Source of the DNA: Phorcus lineatus | Taxonomy: Eukaryota > Mollusca > Gastropoda > Trochida > Trochidae | Direction of reading: 5' to 3' | Assembly: GCA_921293015.1 (NCBI GenBank) | Contig: OV121097.1 | Location: 14,128,924 to 14,192,923, forward strand | Length of the DNA stretch: 64,000 nt | Shown: positions 35,113 through 47,261 of the stretch, piece by piece | Layout: each line of letters starts with the position of its first letter | How positions within the stretch are numbered: position 1 is the stretch's first letter | Translations under genes and position numbers: made by a program | Notes under the pieces: generated by a model | The model's database searches: none | Told to the model about the DNA's origin: nothing | The model's input: only the letters and a program-made list of their open reading frames with translations

Positions 35113-35372
35113 CTTGGAACTATGTCGCCGAGATGTCAAAAAAGCTGACTACAGCAAGAAAATCCGCCACAGTTGCCTTGTCCACTGAGTGTGCAACTCT
35201 CTGCTACGAGGACCAGAACTGCCTTGCCTTCAGCTTCCGTAAAGGGGGAAAACTCAACTGCCTCTTGGGGATCCCTGGAGAGTTGGTCTCTGACAGCGAC
35301 TGGCGTACCCTCATCCTCAAGGACTGCTACACCCCAACAACCTGTCCTGGCGTCAACGGTACACGCAATTAA
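35113..35372 (+). CDS. Lectin gene 1 exon: PAN/apple domain
   Basis: The acceptor is GTTTTTATCAG, phase 1. It encodes AWNYVAEMSKKL, then a Cys core CATLCYEDQNCLAFSF...NC with spacing C-x3-C-x5-C-x12-C, and DWRTLILKDCY, as in PAN/apple domains. The PAN exon of lectin gene 2 has almost the same spacing (x3, x5, x11). A good donor (AACG/GTACAC) ends the exon at 35358 in phase 1; without splicing a TAA follows at 35370. Which is used is unclear. Confidence 0.75.
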
Positions 35373-35486
35373 CTTATTTTCTTATCGTGCATATACTTCA
35401 AATAGTTTAAAATGACCAATGTTCATACTGTTTTCTTGATAAATATTTAAAAAGTTTACGAAAAGAAGATCAGCCTATTGTGTTTG

Positions 35487-35961
35487 TTAAAGAGCCACTC
35501 CGTGATTTTCATAACATATTATTTACCTTTGATACGAATCTAAATGTCATATGTGGTGATATGAAATCAAACATCTTAACTTTTCATGTCCAAAAGACAG
35601 ATCATTGACAAATACTTGTTTTCCATGAAAATCTAAAAACAGCCTTATAAATGCACAGAGGTGTAAATATCCCGTCCATTATACATGGATGCTAGTTATA
35701 AAACCTAACAAACACTTCCAACTCCTAACTGCCCTCCTGGCTGTTTTAGATAAGTCTCCAAAATTACGTTTGACTATTTGACGCGCGCCTCTGTCCGGTT
35801 TTCGATCATAATTGCGACGTTCTACCTTCATATTGTCACTGTAAAAAACAATAAGATTTATAATGTGTCTTTTTAGTAACAGTCGATATTTCGCGATCAA
35901 ATGACACCATTGATTTAGTTTGGCATTTATGACTCCAACAACTCACGGAGTGGCTCTTTAA
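35487..35961 (-). mobile_element. TTAA-flanked MITE, copy 2 (475 bp)
   Basis: Flanked by TTAA at 35487-35490 and 35958-35961, with AGAGCCACTCCGTGA and TCACGGAGTGGCTCT at its ends. Internally it matches the reverse complement of copy 1 at 18314-18794 (for example GTTTTCGATCATAATTG against CAATTATGATCGAAAAC). Non-autonomous, probably piggyBac type. Confidence 0.88.
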
Positions 35962-36104
35962 TCAGAGGATGCACTACTGCCTTGCCTTTAATCAAAAGCA
36001 GCAACCCGTTATGAGCTGTTGAACGGTATGTTAATCTCGTTTCTGTGTAAGATAATCACTTTGTGTTGACTGGGTAGTTGCTTTTGATTTGACTCCCGTG
36101 CGCT

Positions 36105-36475
36105 AATACATTCATTTATTACTCTCCCGTTGAAGATACCGCCGTTTAATAAATCTACAAAGTTATTACACATTTACACATTGTGTAATAACATCGCGTG
36201 TCGATTGACATCACATGACGTCACAATCGTTAAGCATGACGTCACAATGTTAGCGGTGCAGCGACAATGGCTATCGCGGCGATTTTCATGATTTTTCTTT
36301 GATATAATTCAGCGAGTAATAAATAAAATACTAAACTCAGTCCCGTATAATTACATTTTTATGAAACTCGTGAATGGTATCGGTATCTAACTCGCTTTCG
36401 CTCGTTAAATACCAAACCACACACTCGTTTCATAAATATGTTATTAAACGGGACGTCGTTTAGTATTCTCTATAT
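36105..36475. mobile_element. MITE relative with CRE pair and hairpin
   Basis: Two TGACGTCA sites at 36216 and 36237, then a long hairpin: GTCCCGTATAATTACATTTT and TATGAAACTCGTG near 36342 pair with CACTCGTTTCATAAATATG and TTATTAAACGGGAC near 36453. The tip contains ACTCGCTTTCGCTCGT. The architecture is like the ATTACCC MITEs but the ends differ, and the exact borders are not clear. Confidence 0.6.
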
Positions 36476-36834
36476 ATGTAATGAGATGAGGTATTAAGTA
36501 GACTTGAAGGTACACCTCGAGGTAAAAATTCACGTTTTTCAAATGCAGTTAAGGAGGCTAACAAATTTTAAAAATAAATTAATATTTTTGCTATTGTAAT
36601 TTGTTTTTATCTTGTAATCATGAATTCATAATAATACCAGTAGTTTTGTAATGAATATTTCCAAACAGAAGCGGATGTAAATAACTAACCATCCGTGAAA
36701 ATTACTATTTACTTATCTCTTTTTTTTGGCTGTAAGCAGTGCATGTTGAGTGCTTATCAACATTATAAAACTTAACTTTGAAGGGGACTATCCTACGGGG
36801 AAAAACGGACGATTTTCATAAGCTAACCTGAAGG
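36476..36834. other. Non-coding DNA
   Basis: No recognisable feature. Confidence 0.5.
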
Positions 36835-36873
36835 GGCGTGGAGCGGGGCGGAAGGGGGGTGGGGGAGGGGGGG

Positions 36874-36927
<54 letters not shown>

Positions 36928-36946
36928 CATAATTATTATTATTATT
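36835..36946 (+). repeat. G-rich tract followed by (TTA)n
   Basis: GGGGCG, GGGGCGG, GGGGGG, GGGGG and a 7-8 base G run lie within 40 bases (36835-36873) and could form a G-quadruplex. They are followed by about 18 TTA units with one CAT interruption. Confidence 0.85.
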
Positions 36947-37209
36947 ACTTTTTATGTATCAGTAGGTTTATGATTATTTATGATGATATTCTTTTGAAAT
37001 TATTTCACACCACGGGAACTGCCTCCTGTAACGTTTTACAAGTAGACAATCTACCTTGCATTTCGTTTACTATACACAATTTGGCCATGTTTACTTTAGA
37101 GTTAATTGTTTTCTTACTTAATAAAATTCTCACCTTCTACAAAAGCTACTGCATTAAGCTCTCTCCTTTCTATCCACTACTTGACGTGATGTTATAATAT
37201 TACTAGAAC

Positions 37210-37830
37210 ATTGATTTTGTGAAAATTGATTTCACTAAACAAAGGCTAATTAGTCCATTCACTGCTAGCGTTATTTTGGACTTACATAATATTATTTTCT
37301 TTAGACACATTATAACTGGTCCGTTCACTGCTAATGTTATTTTGGACTTATAGTACGTTATTTTCACTTGGTAAAGGAAACTTGGTCCGTTCATTGCTGG
37401 TATTTTGGACTTTAATAGCATAATCATTCTTAGACAAAGTATCATTGGTCCTTTAAATTTTAATGTCATTTTGGACTTATGTTACATTATTTTCTTTAGA
37501 CATAGGATAACTGGTCCGTTCACTGCTAACGTTATTTTGGACTTATGTTACATTATTTTCTTCAGACATAGGATAACTGGTCCGTTCACTGCTAACGTTA
37601 TTTTGGACTTATGTTACATTATTTTCTTTAGACATAGGATAACTGGTCCGTTCACTGCTAACGTTATTTTGGACTTGTTTTACATTATTTTCTTTAGACA
37701 CAGTATAACTGGTCCGTTCACTGCTAATGTTATTTTTTTATGTATGTAATATCATTTTAGTTAGACAAAGGAGGATAATTGGTTCTTTCACTTTCATTAT
37801 TTTCATTTGACACAGGATAACTGATCTATT
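37210..37830. repeat. 66-bp minisatellite, about 8 copies
   Basis: The unit contains CATAGGATAACTGGTCCGTT then CACTGCTAACGTTATTTTGG. Clean copies begin at 37501 and 37567 (period 66); the flanking copies are degenerate and of irregular length. The open frame across it (repeating RITGPFTANVILDLCYII) follows from a period of 22 codons. Confidence 0.9.
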
Positions 37831-38985
37831 ACAAATATTGTTGATTTTGCAATAAATCCACACAAGACGCATATTATTATTTTATTGAAACATTTTTGTG
37901 TTTGTTTTTAAAATGATTATGTGATTTTCTAATTCGCTCGTATTTGATTGTTTAGTTATATAACTTACCATTAGATATATTTTCAAGATACAACTGCTTC
38001 GGATTAATATGTCACTCAAGGATTTAAAAACTTTAGTTTGGAATTTTTCAAAATGATTTTTGAGTGTGATTTGGGATGCACATTTTATCCACAAGCTTTA
38101 AGCTTCTGTAATCTCTTCGTTGTTACCTACAACTCAAAGCATGTGCAATATATTATTCAAGGGGCATATGCTTCTGTATGCAGCTTTTAATTATACATTT
38201 ATTACTCCTAGTTATATTCTCGATGTGCTTGAGTGGTACTTTCTTCATTAGATAATTTCCTGTAGTAAAATCAAAATCAATATGCACATGCATTCTTCTG
38301 TGAACACGTTGAATTGATGACATTTTAATTACTTAAATCCGATTGCTTATATGACATTCTTCATAGGACAATAGTCCCTTTTTTAAAGAACATAATTCTA
38401 CGTTGTTGTGATTTTTCTCTCTATAACAATATCTGATTGTGATGTTGTCTGCATAAGTGTTTTTAAAGTTAAACATTCTTTTTTATCTCTCACTAACGTT
38501 CGAGGTTACAAAGTGGTTCCATCGAGTCTGTTCGTCTGTCAGTCATAAACTTTTGTCCAACGTATTTCAGAAAAAATTATTTATCAAAGACTTTACAATC
38601 AAATTGAATTAATGCACATGTTTTCTACCCTCTTAGGAGAAGTTCAGTGCGAATATACAAACCATTTTGTGTTATTTAAAAGGATTAATCTTCATTCTTC
38701 TTTTTTATATCCCTGAGATTTTTCTGACATCTTGCATAAAATCTGTTCAACACACTCTCTTTAAATTTTGGACATGTGACCTGCACTTGCCGAAAAGATG
38801 CAGCTGCAGTTTGGTTATGACGGATTTGTGTTGACCAATCAGAACTGAATACTGCTAATAGTAATGGTCAAATTGGTCTTGGGTCCGTGGCCAGGAGTAT
38901 GAGAGAATGATATCTTTTCGTCTTGTTAATACTGTTTTCTTAAGTATACCTTCCTCTGTAAGCTTGTAAACGACGGCTGCCTCTC
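37831..38985. other. Non-coding DNA
   Basis: No recognisable gene or repeat. Confidence 0.5.
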
Positions 38986-39175
38986 TTGGTTGATTGTTAA
39001 AAGTTCGTTACTACTAATGTTATCTATCTACTTAAATACATTTATTGGATTTCTTGATTATTTTATAGATATGTGATATTTGATTGTTAAACGTTCGTTA
39101 CTTCTAATGTTATCTATCTACATAAATACTTTTATTGGATTTTCTAGATGATTTTATAGATATGTGATAATTGAT
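38986..39175. repeat. 90-bp tandem duplication
   Basis: TTGATTGTTAAAAGTTCGTT at 38990 recurs as TTGATTGTTAAACGTTCGTT at 39080, each followed by GTTATCTATCTAC and TTTTATAGATATGTGATA. Two copies and a stub of a third. Confidence 0.85.
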
Positions 39176-39689
39176 TGTACCTGTTATCTACAGGTATATT
39201 TTTTATATATCTTTGAGGTAACAGCTTCTCTAGTTCAGTTTATAATTACTTTGAAAAGGAGGTAGCAAGTGTTTTATGGAAATAGGGGCATCTTACGTAA
39301 AGGGAAAATATGTTACCAAATGTAAACAAAAATTCCAATCAATTGAGTTTTTAAAGTTAGTTTAGACTAAACGAATTCATTTAAAGTTTGGTCACACTAA
39401 AATAACCGCTAAAGTTTTCGCTTCATACGTGACACCTCCTTCTGCCTGTTGGTAACTTATTTGATAAAAGGAACTTTGCATAACTAATATTCAACGGAGC
39501 AACAAAACAATTGAAACATAAAAACGTGCTACAGTCCTCTCTTATTGTTGATTTCGTTGTTCCTGGTGTTAATTGAAATGTGATTGCTTGTAAAAATCTT
39601 TTACATATATTTATTGCTATGCTCATTATTCGTTTTGGTGTTTAAACACCTTTTGAGTGATAAATGTAACTTTGATATAAATGATCAAA

Positions 39690-40435
39690 TATTTTTCAAT
39701 TGAAATTAATTAATCGTGATCTTTTCGTACAATCATTATGCTAAAAATCTTCAATAAACATTTGACTTTGTAGTTTTGCTACTGGTTGTAATTGGTATCC
39801 AACATGTATTTACCTTAAGGCTATTCTATGTAAATTTGAATAAACAAAAATCAAACACGAATGTGAAAATGATCACATAATTTTTTAATGAAATAAATTC
39901 ATCTAAATATTTTCTGTATTTACTACGATCGTTTTGTTGACATTTTCAGTAGATGTTTGACTTTGTAATTTTACTATTGATTGTTAGATGTATTAAACAT
40001 GTATTTACTTTTAAGGCTATTCTATGTAAATTTGAATAAACAAAAATCAAACACGAATGTGAAAATGATCACATAATTTTTTATTGAAATTAATTCATCT
40101 AAATATTTTCTGTATTTACTACGATCGTTTTGTTAACATTTTTCAGTAGATGTTTGACTTTGTAATTTTACGATTGATTGTTAGATGTATTAGACATGTA
40201 TTTACTTTTAAGGCTATTCTATGTAAATTTGAATAAACAAAAATCAAACACGAATGTGAAAATGATCACATAATTTTTTAATGAAATTAATTCATCTAAA
40301 TATTTTCTATATTTACTACGATCGTTTTGTTAACATTTTTCAGGAGATGTTTGACCTTGGAATTTAACTATTGATTGTTACTGGTACTAAAAATGTATTA
40401 ACTTTTAAGGCTGTTCTATGTAATTTTTTAAAATT
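39690..40435. repeat. 197-bp satellite, about 4 copies
   Basis: CTATTCTATGTAAATTTGAA begins at 39821, 40017 and 40214, with a diverged fourth (CTGTTCTATG) at 40411, giving periods of 196, 197 and 197. The copies are very similar, with conserved AATCAAACACGAATGTGAAA and TACTACGATCGTTTTG. The length is close to a nucleosome repeat. Confidence 0.9.
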
Positions 40436-42315
40436 TTCATAAGTTTACCAAATTATGCCTTTTGACACGTGTTAATAGTTTGCTTACAGTTGCTTACAAT
40501 AAACTTTTGATTTAGATATAATGAGTTTGTTGTGAGTGAATGTCACGCTAAATCTGATTTGATGAACATGTATTCAATTCACAGCTTATGCATCACTGTA
40601 ATCGATTATCGTTATTGGTACACAGATCCACGGCAATTGTGAACAGCATAGTTACCACGATAAGATAAATCAAGAAGCGCCAGTAAAATCTTAAACAGCT
40701 GATAATGATGCTGCCGTGAAATGGTGATCGAGACGAATTACTTTGAATTTCATTAATGTTTATTCAAGTAAATATGGCAACATTTGGTAAGGTTTGATAT
40801 TATGGAACATAGTGATACGAATGATTTTGTACAATCAAAATACTCTTTGAAAAAAGGGAGTGAGAATGATAAAAGGAACTGTTTTGAAATGTTATTCATT
40901 TCAGTTGATTATTGTCATAGAAGAGCTTTCAATGGTTGAATGGAAAAGGAAATACACTTTTATACATGATACACATTAATCTATTATAATCTCCGAGCTC
41001 AGTTATTACATGTTGTGAAATATAACGACGATCATAACTTGCATGTTTAATATGTCAAGACTAAAACATTGGTATATATTTTGTATCGAAAACTTAAAAC
41101 GAGGCAAGGGTTCTTTAAGAATACAATGCAACTTTCAAGTGTTTGCGAACTATAAATTTTTTTTTTATTTATCCTCACACACATTGTTCTGTCTAAATCC
41201 TATTGCATGAACTTCATAAAAACGGGACACACTGCTTCCGCAGGTATTTGAATAATATCACGGCGACCAGTATTATGATCCAATTAAGTTTAATATGCAA
41301 ATGAAGCAAGTGCTGTCTAGCTGTTTAAAGCATTTAAACGTAAAAACTCCGGCACAGAATCATACGCGCCACCTCAATTTTTAGTTTTATGTATATACAA
41401 TATTATTAATTAAAATAATCAACGTAATGATATCAAACATGTATATTTTCATAAGTTACAGAAAATCTGTTTCACAAAGTAAATTTACATTTGTACTTTA
41501 TTTTCTAGGAAATACACATTTTTACTGAAATTGAAGCTCATCTACTACACACACTTACAAAACATGATAAGCTGACACGTTACGATGTTATTGTCATCAT
41601 ATTGCAATAAATCATTTATCTTTATGTACAGAATGATACGCAGCAGTTTCAAGGTTTCTTGACCACTTCATTTTTGAGAGCAAAGATACAACGATTGCTA
41701 TTCTCGTATCTTCGTTAGAAAGTGCAAAATACGATGCTTACTGGTATATAGTTAAAATGGTAAATGATTTATCTTCCATATTTGTATTTTGATATTTTCT
41801 CTCTTTAACTGATAAGGGACTGGGTGTTTTACACGATACGTGAATATGTAAATATTTGTGTTTAATTTGAAATCAATTTGAAGTACAGTAAAACGTCTTA
41901 GTCGTGCTTGCAGCTTTTGTCTACTTGTGAGATATTTGCCTATCCAGCATATATTATCATATCATGTCTGGTATATCACTGGTAATGTTGACAATATAAG
42001 AAAGACGAATTGCAGGTTATAAAAATTCTTGAGTCCTCTTGCTCGAGTAAGATGAAAAACCATGGAGTGGTTTTATAGGACAAATAAAAATGCAATAGGT
42101 AACTTTGTTGTTCAAAAATATGTGGCAACATATAGCATAATTGTAATGTAAATTTTCTAAATTGATTTCTAATTTAATAAATGATTGCTTAAATGAAAAA
42201 CAAACTCAAATCTTGATTAATTTTCATTGCTCATGATTTTAGAACGATGAGATTGCTTTTAAGAACAAACACGAGGCTGCAAAGATTTGTTTAATAAGTT
42301 TAAGTTTAATAATTA
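40436..42315. other. Non-coding DNA
   Basis: No recognisable gene or repeat; stops are frequent in all frames. Confidence 0.5.
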
Positions 42316-42502
42316 GATGGTACCATCAGGGAACCAGTAATGTCTAGCTCCAGACATCCAGTATCTGCTCCGTGACATCACTAATATACTCGCTGCCATC
42401 AGAAGGCTTCTATGTGAAAAAGCTCTACAAAGCGCGTGCAACAAACGATTGCTGTCTCTCTCTAGAAGTGAAGCTCCTAACTCATAGGATTCGCAAAAAA
42501 AC
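42316..42502 (-). pseudogene. C-type-lectin-like exon fragment
   Basis: The minus strand, after an acceptor-like TTTTTTTGCGAATCCTATGAG, reads LGASLLERDSNRLLHALCRA, then SRYWMSGARHYWFPDGTI and a stop. LGxxLLExDS and YWxxxxxxxWxxPDGT are landmarks of C-type lectin domains. The expected middle is short and degenerate, and the later WxxxxC and closing Cys are missing. It is either a single exon of a gene whose other exons are not seen, or a relic. Confidence 0.35.
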
Positions 42503-42759
42503 TCCGAACAAAGACTCAAGAAACGAGTACGGCAAACGAAACTTTTTGTTATATTATTAAGTTTTCTTTGAATTTTTTAAGCATACCAAATTGTCCACCA
42601 TATACTCCCAAAAAATTTATACTTCAAGCAAATTTCAACAAATTTTGTAATATTCACAGAATTTCATACGCAACGTTTAACACATGTTCTCGAACCAATT
42701 TATTTGTTTGTAAACTAACAATTTGGTTCGAGATTATCGATGATGTTAATTCCTAGTGT

Positions 42760-42919
42760 TGTCAAGATTCTAACAACAATGCCCCCGCAAGTGAAGGCAG
42801 GTCAACTACCGTAGAGGTACTCGAAGGGAGGCGCCCTGACCTTGAGGCTGCAGTAATATCTCATGCAGGTTCTCTGGAGCGCAGCCCTAACGAGTCATGT
42901 CAGCTATCAGCGGTGTAAA
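42760..42919 (+). other. GC-rich open stretch, possible terminal exon
   Basis: An acceptor-like TGTTAATTCCTAG precedes an open frame with NNNAPASEGRSTTVEVLEGR, RPDLEAAVISHAGSLERSPN and ESCQLSAV before TAA. The stretch has far higher GC than its surroundings. The residues are polar and low in hydrophobics, with no recognised domain. It might be a cytoplasmic-tail exon, an RNA or chance. Confidence 0.22.
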
Positions 42920-43686
42920 AGAAAAAGTAGCGATTAGAATCTCACATTAACAATTGGCGTAGGTATAAATTATGTTGTAACATCAAGGGTAACAATGCCA
43001 GCATATTTTCTAAACATACTGTTGATGCCAGGAAATAACCATGATCCATCGGTTAATTTGACATAGCTTATCAAATATATATATGTAATTTACATATGTT
43101 ATGTAACCCGATACCATCTTGTTAATTTGGACGTCATAAGAACCTAATTCTTGTAAGATTTTTGGCATGTTGCCATCATATGAACAGATGTAATAATTTG
43201 TATCTTAACCTTGTAAGTGTAAATTGGCAAAAAGGCTGCAATGCCCTTTTTTTATCTAAGATATATACATCTCCATGTCAATATATCAATGATAAGTGTA
43301 ACCTGGCCCAGGTTCGGACAGGTACTAGTATTCTCCCCCATTTACAAACTACTGTTGATAAGATAGTATTTCTAACCAATTTCTAGGTACAAAGAATCGT
43401 GATATTTCATGATATTCCTTGGCGGCCTCCTGTTGAAACCTTTGATAGAAATTCTTTTTTCTATTGAATAATAGATTGGAAATGAAGTTGATCTTCTTTG
43501 GAAAACTGGTCACGCAGAGATATGGCACTAAAACTTTAATCATCTTACCTGAAGTTATTTCACAGATACAAAGGTAGAATTCGAACACACAATAGTCACT
43601 TGAATGAATGGAATATGTCTTGAATGGAATACCTTAGTCTAGGTCCCCTGCTGATAACTACGACCACGAGACAACGGTAATGGATT

Positions 43687-44100
43687 GCGTTGGTGACATG
43701 GAAATCATGATTTATTAATAGCCATCGTCATAAATATGCACATCTTCCTACGCAAAGCTTAACTATTGCCAGTCTCGAACTGTCCAAAAAAATCCCAAAC
43801 GAAAGATTCTATAACCAATATTTCTAAGCGTACTGCAGTTATCAATATAAAATAAACTGCCTTTGAACATCAGCATCAACATTCGTTTGTAGTCTTTGAA
43901 AGTACATGCGTTGGTGACATGGAAAATATGATTTATTAATCGCCATAGTCATAAATATGCACTGCAAATATCTAAGTGGAATTGAGAAAACTCAAACGAA
44001 AATTTCTAAAACCAATATTTTTAGTGTACTGCAGTTTTCAATTTAAAATAACTGCCTCCCGCATCAATATTCGTTGTTTAATCTTTATAATTACATGCAT
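43687..44100. repeat. 221-bp tandem duplication
   Basis: GCGTTGGTGACATGGAAA occurs at 43687 and 43908, followed in both by ATGATTTATTAAT, CATAAATATGCAC, ACCAATATTT and GTACTGCAGTT. The second copy has small deletions. Confidence 0.85.
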
Positions 44101-44454
44101 CAATATATGATCATATGGTCCATCAGAGAAGTAATTATTTTAACAATGTATACGTAATGCAGGTTCAACTATAGTGTAATGATTTCAGCGTCCTGTTTTA
44201 AGAATTGTACAGTCGGGAAAGTATTCATATTTGCGATCATTGAAATTCGAAACAACTGATAACCATGGTTAAAATTTTGATCATGTTGTAATGGTTTCTA
44301 GGGTTCCGTTTGTCTCAACGATAACATTTTTTTATAAACCCTTTACAATTAAAGAATATCTTATTGCAAAGTAAGCATTTTTTTTAACTCATAATGTAGT
44401 CACTCATGTATCATAATGTATCTATAATTACTAATAGTCGATGTTAGTAAATGT

Positions 44455-44545
44455 CGATGCTTGTTGGTCGAGTAGTAAAGCAATGATATATTCAGTGCCG
44501 TCGTGTAATCTGACTAAGGATGTAGGTTAGAACCTCGCAAGGTAT
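44455..44545 (+). other. tRNA-like / SINE head relic
   Basis: TTGGTCGAGTAGTAAAGCA resembles an A box and GGTTAGAACCTCG a B box, about 60 bp apart as in a tRNA. The sequence does not fold cleanly, so a decayed tRNA-derived SINE is more likely than a gene. Confidence 0.3.
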
Positions 44546-44769
44546 TTAAGCAGGAAAATATACAAGTTAGTATTTCTTTTGCAGAAATCGTGTCCAAAAT
44601 TGAACGATGTGACTATGTTATAGCGACATTGAGTATGTTTCATGAATTTTGTATGTTGTTTAAAAACTATAAAAATATCAACTGACCTTAGTTCAGCTCA
44701 AATCGCCCATCGTATTTGCAATTTCAAGATGCAAACATTATGACATTTTATTGTTTCCAAATCTAAATT

Positions 44770-45060
44770 AAGAACGGCTACTTAAATGTAAAGACGTCGC
44801 AATTATGCGTCCCATTTACATGTTAATTAGTTAATTGAACTACTAAGCAGTAAAAACCTATATCTCACGGTGTGTCTGTTAAAGATAAGTTTCCAAAAAA
44901 TACGTTTGAGTCATTGACACGTGCTATTGTCCGGATTTCGATCATACATCTCGACTTGTCTCCTGTTTATTTTCATTATGCTTATTTGTAAGCATCGACA
45001 TGTTAATTTTCATATACAACCGCTACTTGTCGATGACATAAAACATTTATGAAGTAATAT
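44770..45060 (-). mobile_element. Diverged relative of the TTAA MITE, copy 3
   Basis: GATAAGTTTCCAAAAAATAC, GTTTGAGTCATTGACACG and GTCCGGATTTCGATCAT line up with the central block of the MITE at 35487-35961. No clean ends or TTAA flanks are visible. Confidence 0.55.
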
Positions 45061-46640
45061 TTAACTCAAACAACATTCTCTGTATTCCATTAAGTTAGCT
45101 GACAATCAAAATACCATGATACATCACTTGTCGGAGATCAAGCGAACTTTCCTGAAAGAAATTGTTTTGAAATAGGATTTTCAAAAAATACCCTGTCAAG
45201 TCAGTTACATAATATCCCAATTGTTTAACATGAAGGAATGACGTCTAAATGCTATGATGACATAAGGAACATTGAATAGGGTCTCTGAGAACAGCGCGGC
45301 GTTCGATTGTTATGTTAACGTGTCTTTTAATAACAAAAATATTAACACTTGTTATTCAAAGTGAAAATTTCCCTGCAAGTTAGGATTTTTGAAACGTTTA
45401 TTTACTCATATTTACTGATATTTTTTATATCGAAAGAATCTTAGATGAAATTATCTAAATTTTCTATTTGGTACAGTATTTGTTATTAAATATGTATATG
45501 TTTAGTTAAGATGTTAACAATGAATATAAACAGTTAGTAATTAAAAACCCTTTATATAATGATATGTGAACGACTTCGTGTCAATGCATTAATGTGCACC
45601 ACATTCAACGCCTTAATTTGTCTTCATAAATAGCAATAAATATCTAAAGTTATCGATCTCTAGAAGTTTGTCAGTGAAGTCGTATGCCACTCATGTCACA
45701 ATGTCCCGAGCGCTGTTAATTTAGGACCTTTGACAGTTATACTCAAGATAAACTTCTAGGTATCCATGGAAACATCTATTCTTAAGTTGTACTATTTTAC
45801 AGGAGTGTACAAAAAAGGAATCAATAATTAATTGAAAACTATCTAACTCTGAAATAGAACAATTCCGAGAAAGTTAATTCGTACATTTATCTTTGCAAAC
45901 CTCAGCAGATTTGTTGTTTAAGAAACAATTTAATGTCTAAGCATCGTGTGTTCTTTACAAAATGTTTTCAAACAAATGAAAACGCGAAGGAATTATTTCA
46001 TCAAAACTTGACTCATAAGTGACAATAAACGTAAGTACATTTAACAACATAAATTATTACCTTTTGCGACCCAATGAAAAACTTTATACATCGAATTCTC
46101 ATCTTTGTGCTTATGTGTCATGGCTGGTATGTACAACTTCCACTATATAGGAAGTTGAGGTTCGAATCCCGGTAAGAAGTTGAAAACTTTCTTCAGGTGT
46201 GATCTTGAATTCTTTGGAGCAAAGCTAGATTTGCATTCAGTGCAGTATCGCTCGTGGATTCCGGCGTTTGTGTTAATGTTTACATGTTTTTCATTGTAAT
46301 AAAATATCACAACGATATACATTTGGCAATCATTGATGAATATGAAGTATGATGTAAATCCGTTTTTTACATCTGTGTTATCTAAACACACTTTCAAAAA
46401 CATACATGGTCAGTTATATTAATCATGACACGCAAAGGAAAGTTTATACACATCATTGTCTTTTACGTTTTTCAATTTTAGTGCACTAACTGACTCAAAA
46501 AGGCTTCAGACAGCGTTCCCACAAATAACAGCTTTTTAGTTATTCCACGAAATCATGAAAATATCGAGTTTAATTTTTGCAGAAACCTGCAAAAAATTAA
46601 AAAAACGTCGTCAGTAAATCTTTAATATCAGTGATGCGTG
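45061..46640. other. Non-coding DNA
   Basis: No gene recognised. A B-box-like GGTTCGAATCCCGG at about 46160, after TGGCTGGTATGTACAAC, may be another SINE head relic. Confidence 0.45.
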
Positions 46641-47103
46641 CATTCTCTCCAAAATGAGGTTGCTCCGTCATAAATTCCTATACAACCTGTGTCTTAATAC
46701 GAACGTTTCTCGGTCTTCCGACAGTTTTCCCAGTTTGCGGTACAATACTGCAACTTAAACTACTTGGCAATATTTCAACCAATAAAAACACCGAATGCAT
46801 GAATAACAGATTTGTTGTCATATAGGCCTATGCAATGATGCAGGCGCAAAATGATGCGTATGTGTTCTGTCAAGACGACTCAAAGTGCAAGGTGCATATT
46901 CGAATAAAGTTTAGCTTCTGTAAAGCTTCCGGAAATAACTTAGGCGATTTTTAATCATAACTTTTGAAAAGACGTCGCTGATTGCACAACCACTTTTTAT
47001 TGCATCCAATCAGCGTTCTACATTTCGTGCCCGAGAAACCTTCGTGTTAAGGCAGAGGTTGTATAGGAATTTATGACGGAGCTACCTCTGTAGGGAGAGA
47101 ATG
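46641..47103. mobile_element. Foldback MITE with about 70-bp arms, 463 bp
   Basis: Left end CATTCTCTCC, then GCTCCGTCATAAATTCCTAT, ACAACCTGTGTCTTAATACG and TTTCTCGG. The right end is its complement: CCGAGAAACCTTCGTGTTAA, ATAGGAATTTATGACGGAGC and GGAGAGAATG. The arms match over about 70 bp with few differences. No transposase frame. Confidence 0.88.
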
Positions 47104-47261
47104 AGCGTCTTAAAATATATAAATTCTGTTAATGGCAGAGAGATTGTTTTTCCCGTAACGCTAACACCATAGCTTTATTTGCAACATGTAATCAACGGCG
47201 TAAATGTTTTGATGTAGACTGACTTTTTTTTAGATTAAGCTGTTTGTCGCACTTAACTTAT

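Larger units (their letters stand above)
25877..35372 (+). other. Lectin gene 1, gene span (F-type lectin + PAN)
   Basis: Four exons with clean GT/AG borders and phase 1 at every junction: 25877-25928, 26143-26331, 26696-26929 and 35113-35358. They encode a signal peptide, an F-type lectin/F5/8-like domain over two exons, and a PAN/apple domain. The third intron (8.2 kb) contains the DIRS-like element and the second LINE. The last exon either splices at 35358 to something further on, or reads through to TAA at 35370-35372, giving 244 residues. The protein should be secreted; related molecules bind glycans in innate immunity. Its lectin domain lacks the usual fucose-binding residues, so function is uncertain. 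Confidence 0.72.

Noticed and set aside
36838-37197. A 119-codon open frame starting with a Gly/Tyr-rich run
   Set aside because: The start is the G-rich tract and (TTA)n repeat; the rest has no recognisable features.
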